Translations under genes and position numbers: made by a program | In this document: positions 57,995 to 64,000 of the stretch, in pieces | How positions within the stretch are numbered: the stretch's first letter is position 1 | Layout of the letters: the number at the start of each line of letters is the position of its first letter | Assembly: GCA_030674185.1 (NCBI GenBank) | Contig: JAPXFY010000023.1 | Span: 22,981,092 to 23,045,091, forward strand | Source: Monoplex corrugatus | Taxonomy: Eukaryota; Mollusca; Gastropoda; Littorinimorpha; Ranellidae | Reading direction: 5' to 3' | DNA length: 64,000 bases | Notes under the pieces: model-generated | Databases searched by the model: none | Told to the model about the DNA's origin: nothing | Seen by the model: the letters and a program-made list of their open reading frames with translations, nothing else

Positions 57995-58724
57995 CGCTTA
58001 ATTGTAGGTCAGTGTGACATAATCTGTCGTGCTTATTGAAAACGAACAAAGGTCATGCTGGCTTCCTTGTGTTAAACAGGTGAATAGAATCTTGCAGTTC
58101 GCAGTTGTTGTTTACATCCTGGATCGGCTATTTTTTCTTTCTTTCTTTTTTTTTCTTTCTTTCTTTCTTTTGTTCTTTAAATAGAAAACCGAACAATCAT
58201 TGGACAGAATTTCTCTGGTGAATATGATCGCGCGGCTTAACAGTGAAATCAGAACACTCGACTGTAAATGATAACGTGGTGCCCCCCCCCCCCCCTCCTT
58301 TTTTTTCTTTTCTTTTTTCTTTTTTATATTTTTGTAAAGAATAAACACGTTCTTGAACTGTAACTCTTCCGTGTTTACCCAGTAGCGATTAAAGTTTGTC
58401 ATCCACACACACCTAGCGCGCAAGTTCATTTGTAAAATCACTGTGTGATATTGTACAGTCGTTTTTTACGATCATTGGTAAACTACGAGAAACTAAGACA
58501 GTAAGGCTAAGAGTGATTAACGTAGACATTGCACATGTTGGCCTGCCAAATTAGAGCGTGCATGCGTTCAATCCTGCACATTTGACTAGACAATACAGAG
58601 CACATTTTTTGCAGTGAGTACAACTTCTCAGATGCGTTTGATATTATCCATCTTACATCCACCAGTCAGAGATGTTCTTCCCCCCTGTATTAGACCTTTT
58701 AGTGGTGATCTTGGTGCTTATTGT
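57469..58724. other. No gene; CA and TTTC microsatellites
   Basis: CA/CCCACA tracts at 57,863-57,995, TTTC tracts at 58,130-58,170 and a C-run at 58,281-58,294. No coding signal. Confidence 0.55.
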
Positions 58725-58935
58725 AATATATTATCTTTCAGATGAAATCTTGAGTGCATCATGCACTCATTATTGTATGGAAAAGATCCCATAGCAGAAA
58801 AAGTCATCCTTGAAAAAATATGTAGAAAATTCTACTTTTATGATAAACAAAACACAGGAAAACGATAAAAGAAATGGATGGCATCATGATATCAACATGC
58901 TGGAGAGTAATCCGAATTTCACATGGAGAATTCCA
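58725..58935 (+). mobile_element. SINE body and tail fragment
   Basis: TTTCAGATGAAATCTTGAG, TGCATCATGCACTC, AAAAGATCCCATAGCAG, GTAGAAAATTCTACTTTTA and CCGAATTTCACATGGAGAA follow the same order as the SINE split at 5,288-6,010. The tRNA-like head is not recognisable. Confidence 0.6.
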
Positions 58936-60436
58936 CACGTGATTAAACAAACGAACAAACGAACAAACCAAAAAAACAAAAAAACAAAACAAAAACAAAA
59001 AACAGAAAAAAAAAACAACTAAAAACAAAAACAAAAAGTCAGGTCCATTTCTACCAAATTCATTGGCAGCATGATCTAAATATTAGCGGCACCACCGTTT
59101 TCCGCTACCGCTATAAGCTTGCCACAAACGACAGGCCTTTAGAATATGTTTCACCATACCTCATCGAGTTCAAGGATCACTTCACAGCTCAGTTTCCCCT
59201 AAAATTATCAAACCAACTCACAGCTCAGTATCCCCTAAAATTATCAAGTGAAATTGGGTTTTCATGGTTGATTGTTGAAGCATCCATTTCTTATTTACAC
59301 CAGAATGGAGCAGGATGAGTATGGGCGGCTGGAGTCGTCGCAAATACACCGGAAAAGATAGGAAGAGCAGGATGGTCAAGACATACTTGGTTTTACCTTT
59401 TCAATTTTTTTTACTGTTGTAACAGGTTGTGTGGGATATTTATCCCCAAATGGAATTGTCCCGGAAAAATTATCCGCCACCATTTTCCCGGTCCTACGAG
59501 ATATACGACATCGTTAAACCTGATTTAAATTGGTTAGTAAATAGCCAAGATATATAATTAAACACAATTACATTTTTAGATGTACAATTAAACATAATTA
59601 CATTTTTAATCATGGCAGACCAAATAAATCACCATCATATCTGGTCTAAACACTGCACCATACCTATATGGCCCAGCGCTGCACCATGCCCATTTGGATC
59701 TGATGTAACTGATTCTATTATACTGCACGTCTGATGTAATTTAGATCAAAATCCAGCAAAGAAACATTGACAGATCTTGCTGACGCTATTTGTGATCATG
59801 AACCTAGGGCGATCTTTATGAAACTTACAAAAACAAGAATGAATGAATGTTCATATGTTTGTATCTGTTCCATCAGTTTCCATGATTTTAAGGCGGTCAC
59901 CTCTTCAAGTACTGATTCCAATTTAAAAAAAAAAAATTTAACCTCGGTCAACTTACGAGAATCGATGTTTTCTACGTGGTATGGCTGTCGACGGAATGAA
60001 TGTTCTTATCATATTACGTGCTTTTGACAGATTTGTTTAAAATCTGTTCTCAATTAGCAGAGACATCTTCAAATTGAAAATTAAAAAAAATCTCATTGTA
60101 GCCCAAATATGGGGCCACTCAGGGCAACAATTATGCATTTAAGATTATTTACTGAAACGAATGTACAAACCAAACTTGATGAACATCCAGCCGAGATATC
60201 TTTGACATACGTTTGGTTTACTGATCACCCCCTTCCCTCTCGTAGCAATGTCAGGTAGTCTCCTTTTTTCTGGAGAGAAAAAAAAAAGATGGAGGAAGGG
60301 TTGTCCTATGGCTCATTCTCTCCTATATTTTAGGAAATTAGATACGATGAGTAGAACAAAGTGGTTTGAGACTGAAGTATATTCTCGTTTTATCCCACTG
60401 TCTGTCTATGTCTTTCTAGTTTGTGTCTGTCTATCT
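58936..60436. other. No gene; two small tandem duplications
   Basis: CACAGCTCAG...CCCCTAAAATTATCAA is repeated at about 59,181 and 59,218. AATTACATTTTTA is repeated at 59,566 and 59,595. The 86-codon ORF at 59,767 has no family motif. Confidence 0.5.
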
Positions 60437-60500
60437 GTCTATCCCTGATATGGCTCTACGCAGTCGGCTGGGCTTTAAACAGCAATAACAGTCTGTCTGT
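60437..60500 (+). mobile_element. Family B repeat, 3' end only
   Basis: ATGGCTCTACGCAGTCGGCT followed by GGGCTTTAAACAGCAATAAC matches the family 3' terminus. Confidence 0.6.
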
Positions 60501-60589
60501 CTGTATATTTTTCTGTACATTGTACGGAAGGAGACGTCATTTGGCTGTCTCCGTTTACAATTGTCTTTGTCTTGTGTAAGATATTAATA

Positions 60590-61400
60590 AAAGGACAGCG
60601 CCATGAAGTACTGCTATAGCCAGCTTACTCGGTTGTGGCTAATGTCCTCACTTTTGCTGGAGTTGCTGTCACAGCTAATGAGGTTGGCCTTCAGAGTATC
60701 TTTGTATTGCTTAAGTTATCTGCTCTGATCATGATGTCGTAGTTTCAGCTCTCGGTTCAGGAGCATTCTTGGGAGCCGTTGTTTTCATATGTGTGTTGCC
60801 CAACGAATCTGGCATTAGATGAGCAGGCACATTCTTTCAAAACTTGAAACGTAGAAATTGAACCTTGCCACTTGATGTTGCAGATCTTGCACAGACATCT
60901 TTTGTGGAACCGTTCAGCTGTTGAACGTATCGTCAGTAGGAAACCCAGATCTAGTCTTGCTGCAATCCAACAGGATCTCAGGACTACTACTGTGTACATA
61001 GCAATCTTTGTCACTTGTGGCTAATCTGATGCCATAGTTTTGCCATATTCTCTTGGTCAGCCTTGAAGATGTACAGCACCACCTCAGCATCAAGAGGTCT
61101 ATTGCTCCTGGTTGTTGATGAGAATTGAAGGTGATCAAGCGCCAGAAGTCTGAAATAAAATTGGCTGAAACATAGTCTCTGTCCTGGTGAGCCTAATTGT
61201 GAGGTCAAAGCACTTGCAGGGTACAGTAAATTGGTCAGTAATGCGCGGATGCCCTCTTACGAGTGTGTGACCAGAATGTAAACATATTGAAAGAGAAATT
61301 CCCGCAACGGTGGCCAAAATTTCGTCTGCTGCTACAGTATACATCTTAATTGTGCGCTCTGATACAAGGCTAATAATAACCCTCACCAGAATGAAATGAA
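60590..61400 (-). pseudogene. Decayed LINE RT C-terminus
   Basis: On the minus strand, in order: CKCFDLTIRLTRTETMFQP (near 61,215-61,160), SNRPLDAEVVLYIFKADQEN (near 61,100), in another frame SSRLTKRIWQNYGIRL, then TAERFHKRCLCKICNIKWQG (near 60,920-60,860) and LKQYKDTLKANLISCDSNSS (near 60,700). This order matches the region after the YADD motif in LINEs with FHQRCLRxILxIKWQD and YKDTLKxSL signatures. Stops and shifts separate every piece. Confidence 0.7.
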
Positions 61401-63424
61401 AAAAAAATTACACTGTCCATCACACAGGACTTCTAGTAGCAAGAAACTCTCGGGAGAGCTGGCAGCATAAAAGCCCCTGTGAAGCAGCTTAGCAAGTGTT
61501 TCAGCCCTGAATTCCTTAACATTGACTCGATGGGATTGGGACGCACCCAAGTCATGACTTCTACCTTTTATTATATCTTATTGATTGTATCGAATTACTG
61601 CTGAAAGTACGTTGAAAACGTCTTGTTAGAACCTCCAAATCTGGGAACTCTTGCCACGTATTATTTGTTAATGTTATCATTTAAAAATATGTTGACTTTA
61701 AACTGATACGAAAATTAGCCTACTTTCCTGCACTCCATGGAACCGAAGCGCCGAGTACATGCTTATCGGAACCGCGTATTATAACTTAAATACTTAATTA
61801 AGTCTAGCTGCTGAGCAAAAATGGAGTGGATGTCTTGCAACGGTTTCCGTTCAGTTTATGCACACTCGATTTACATTTATTAAAGTCACAGAAGCCTTGC
61901 TTACTTTGATGATTATGGTTGCAATTAATGGTCATAATTTGTCGTAAATCGCGTCTCATATGAGGGTTTTTGTATGTGAAATCAGCAGTTGTTTTTACTG
62001 TCCTGTTAGATCTCATTTGACTGATTAAACTCCGATGGTATATCCCAAATCACTACTGACTGATTAATTCCAACAGAATACCTAAAATCACGTTAAAATA
62101 TCTTTTTCATGACGGTTTTAACGACGAAGAAATTAATTTTTGAAGAATTTGCGGTGTGATATGATGTTTCATTCTTTGTTTTTAGTTACAATCAGTAAAA
62201 ACCAGAGTGTATTATCAGTTTAGTCTGTCACTGATCTGCGTTTGGTTTATATTCCAGATCTAATCTGAATGAATACAGTCAGGAATGCAAACAGACGTCG
62301 CGACGTGTATTTCTGTACTTTTTTTAAATAGTCAATTACACTTATCACACTAACTTCCCCTTCTCCCCTCCGAGGAGGGTAGATGACTGCCTTTACTCTT
62401 GATTTTGTTGTTGTATTTGTGTAGTAAGAAAAAGAGCTATAGAGGTACTATTTTCTTTTATAAAGTTGTAATGGCTTTTGTGCAAAAACAACCATCCTCA
62501 GATGAAGAATTCATTTTACTTAAAGAATTTGATAGATAAACAAATGAAACGTTTGCTTTTGTAGTGAGAGTGCCTAGATCAGTAGATGGGTAAATTTTTC
62601 AATATTGGAGTACCTTAATTTACATGTATAAAGTCCTCTTTGCTGATCATTTTGATTTTTCTTCCTTTGTTTAGGACACTTCTGCGGTGCTGGTCATTTG
62701 TGGGAATTAGTGGTCAAAATTAGAATTATAGAAATGGATCAAACTTGGTTTATTGGGATCATAATTCTTAATTCAAAAAATGAGGAAAATAATTAAATGA
62801 GTTGCTAATATCAAGACACTTCTGCTGCAGATGTAGGCCTAACCCCAAATCCTAAACTTGAGTAAAATCAAGTAATGGGTATTTGTTATTATCTAAGCCA
62901 GTAACCAATACATAAAAAAGAAAGAGCAAAGCAATAATGCATAGATTTGGATATAAATTGTTTGTTAATTCATCCTGTACAATGTGTATGACATCAAAAC
63001 ATGCGTTATTCAGGGAAAAAACTTTTTGCATGGCAAGTGAAGTGCTCTTGTCCAATGATAACCACTGACTATAGTGCACACTTTTGAGTGATTGGAACAT
63101 GGATTGGATCGTGGAAAATGATTATTTTTGATGAAGTGTGACACATGTTGCGTGTGATGCCTGCTTCGTGTGACAAAGTATCAGTTATATCTCCCTTGTT
63201 TTGAAGTATAACGCTCATTTAACAAGAGATGTGGTAGAACGCTTGCTTACTGAAACTGTCTGGTAAGTATTAATGACTCACTTGATGATATGTTGCTCCC
63301 CCTCCCCCAGCCCCGCCCCATCCCCTTCGTTATCACCAAACTTTCCTGAAACAGGATTCAATGTCACAATCTTGAAACATGTTTGCCAGTGGTCAGTGTC
63401 ACAGAAACGAGGACCATTCTTTTA
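61401..63424. other. No recognised feature
   Basis: AT-rich unassigned sequence with no repeat unit or protein motif. Confidence 0.5.
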
Positions 63425-63865
63425 CTCTTCCTTGTACCCCGTAGGGGTGTTGTGGGCTCTTTCAATGTTTCTATAAATAGTATCTCCCCTTTCTTAAGAA
63501 CTGTCTGCAAGAAATTTCCTCTTTTCTGTCTGTCTTTGTTTCTGCTTTACTCTTTTACTTTCGGCCATTTCGTCCTATCATTTTTCACATTGCTTGATAA
63601 GCAGACGCAATTTTAGGTAATTATGACCAGTTTTTATACACATTTATGTCACCTACTCATGTGTATACATTTGAATTCAGATTTTAAGCCTCCAACCCCT
63701 CTCAGTCATAACTGGCAGAATGGTCGATGCCAGGGAAATGCATATGATATGTGTACTTTTCTTTCGGGATTGTTGTTATTGCTGTATATTTTGAGATGAT
63801 TCTAGCTTTAATTTGGCTCTGCACAGTCGATTGGGCTTGAAATAATAATACTAATTAAATAATAA
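63425..63865 (+). mobile_element. Family B interspersed repeat
   Basis: TACCCCGTAGGGGTGTTGTG, CTGTCTGCAAGAAATTTCC, TTTCGGCCATTTCGTCC, GGTCGATGCCAGGGAAATGC and TTTGGCTCTGCACAGTCGAT follow the same order as at 7,040-7,612. The AATAAT tail is present. Confidence 0.65.
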
Positions 63866-64000
63866 TGATGCTTTTCCTTGCAGAAAGATTACAAACATGT
63901 GTTCTGTAGACATTGAAATCGACTGTACCCATTGTAGGATACGCCTCGGTACTGGTGTAGGAAATCCGAGTACACGTTTCTCTGCCGTATCAAATATAGT

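Overview
This window looks like repeat-dominated DNA from an animal nuclear genome, most likely a gastropod mollusc. The evidence is a dense mix of non-LTR retrotransposons (RTE-like, CR1/L2-like and two further LINE types), Penelope-like elements (PLEs), tRNA-headed SINEs of a kind I recall from marine snails, many microsatellites, and no operon structure. The species call is inference. I found no complete ordinary host gene, no rRNA gene and no intact tRNA gene.

Layout. 1-4,485: an 18-bp minisatellite interrupted by a nearly full-length but broken RTE-like LINE and ending in an inverted arm (a large palindrome). 5,288-9,090: SINEs, a 280-bp PLE-derived insertion with 15-bp flanking repeats, a 40-bp minisatellite, RTE fragments and another interspersed family (called family B here). 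9,112-10,570: a long GT tract with an embedded 80-bp higher-order repeat. 10,571-21,970: an AT-rich satellite of about 370 bp monomers in three subtypes ordered A-B-C. It was interrupted first by a PLE fragment (11,247-12,510) and then by a CR1/L2-like LINE (13,394-18,212), which itself received a second LINE in the opposite orientation (16,540-17,624). 22,702-24,330: a decayed retrotransposon gag joined to a T-poor 22-bp minisatellite. 24,331-30,339: mostly unassigned, with a MITE-like element, a 28-bp minisatellite, a LINE 3' end and a solo PLE terminal repeat. 30,340-35,545: a second CR1/L2-like copy, an RTE copy with a 10-bp target duplication, and local duplications. 35,546-42,325: mostly unassigned, with a foldback-like element built from 16-bp repeats (39,474-41,110). 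42,326-45,873: a full-length PLE with an intact 941-codon ORF (reverse transcriptase plus GIY-YIG nuclease) and two terminal repeats identical by eye. 46,169-46,986: decayed coding-like sequence. 48,369-52,290: a 402-bp-period duplication, SINEs and a decayed reverse transcriptase. 52,302-54,129: a very uniform 57/58-bp satellite of about 32 copies. 54,310-64,000: microsatellites, family B and SINE copies, an RTE fragment with an 11-bp target duplication, and a decayed LINE reverse transcriptase.

How the parts relate. The RTE copies share a 3' end and a (GAT)n tail and differ in 5' truncation, as expected from target-primed reverse transcription. The three CR1/L2-like copies share a 3' hairpin and carry a GT/CA tract inside the 3' UTR, so the LINE spreads microsatellites. 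The PLE at 42-46 kb is the only element here with an intact ORF. All coordinates, identities and boundaries were read by eye; no alignment or database search was run.
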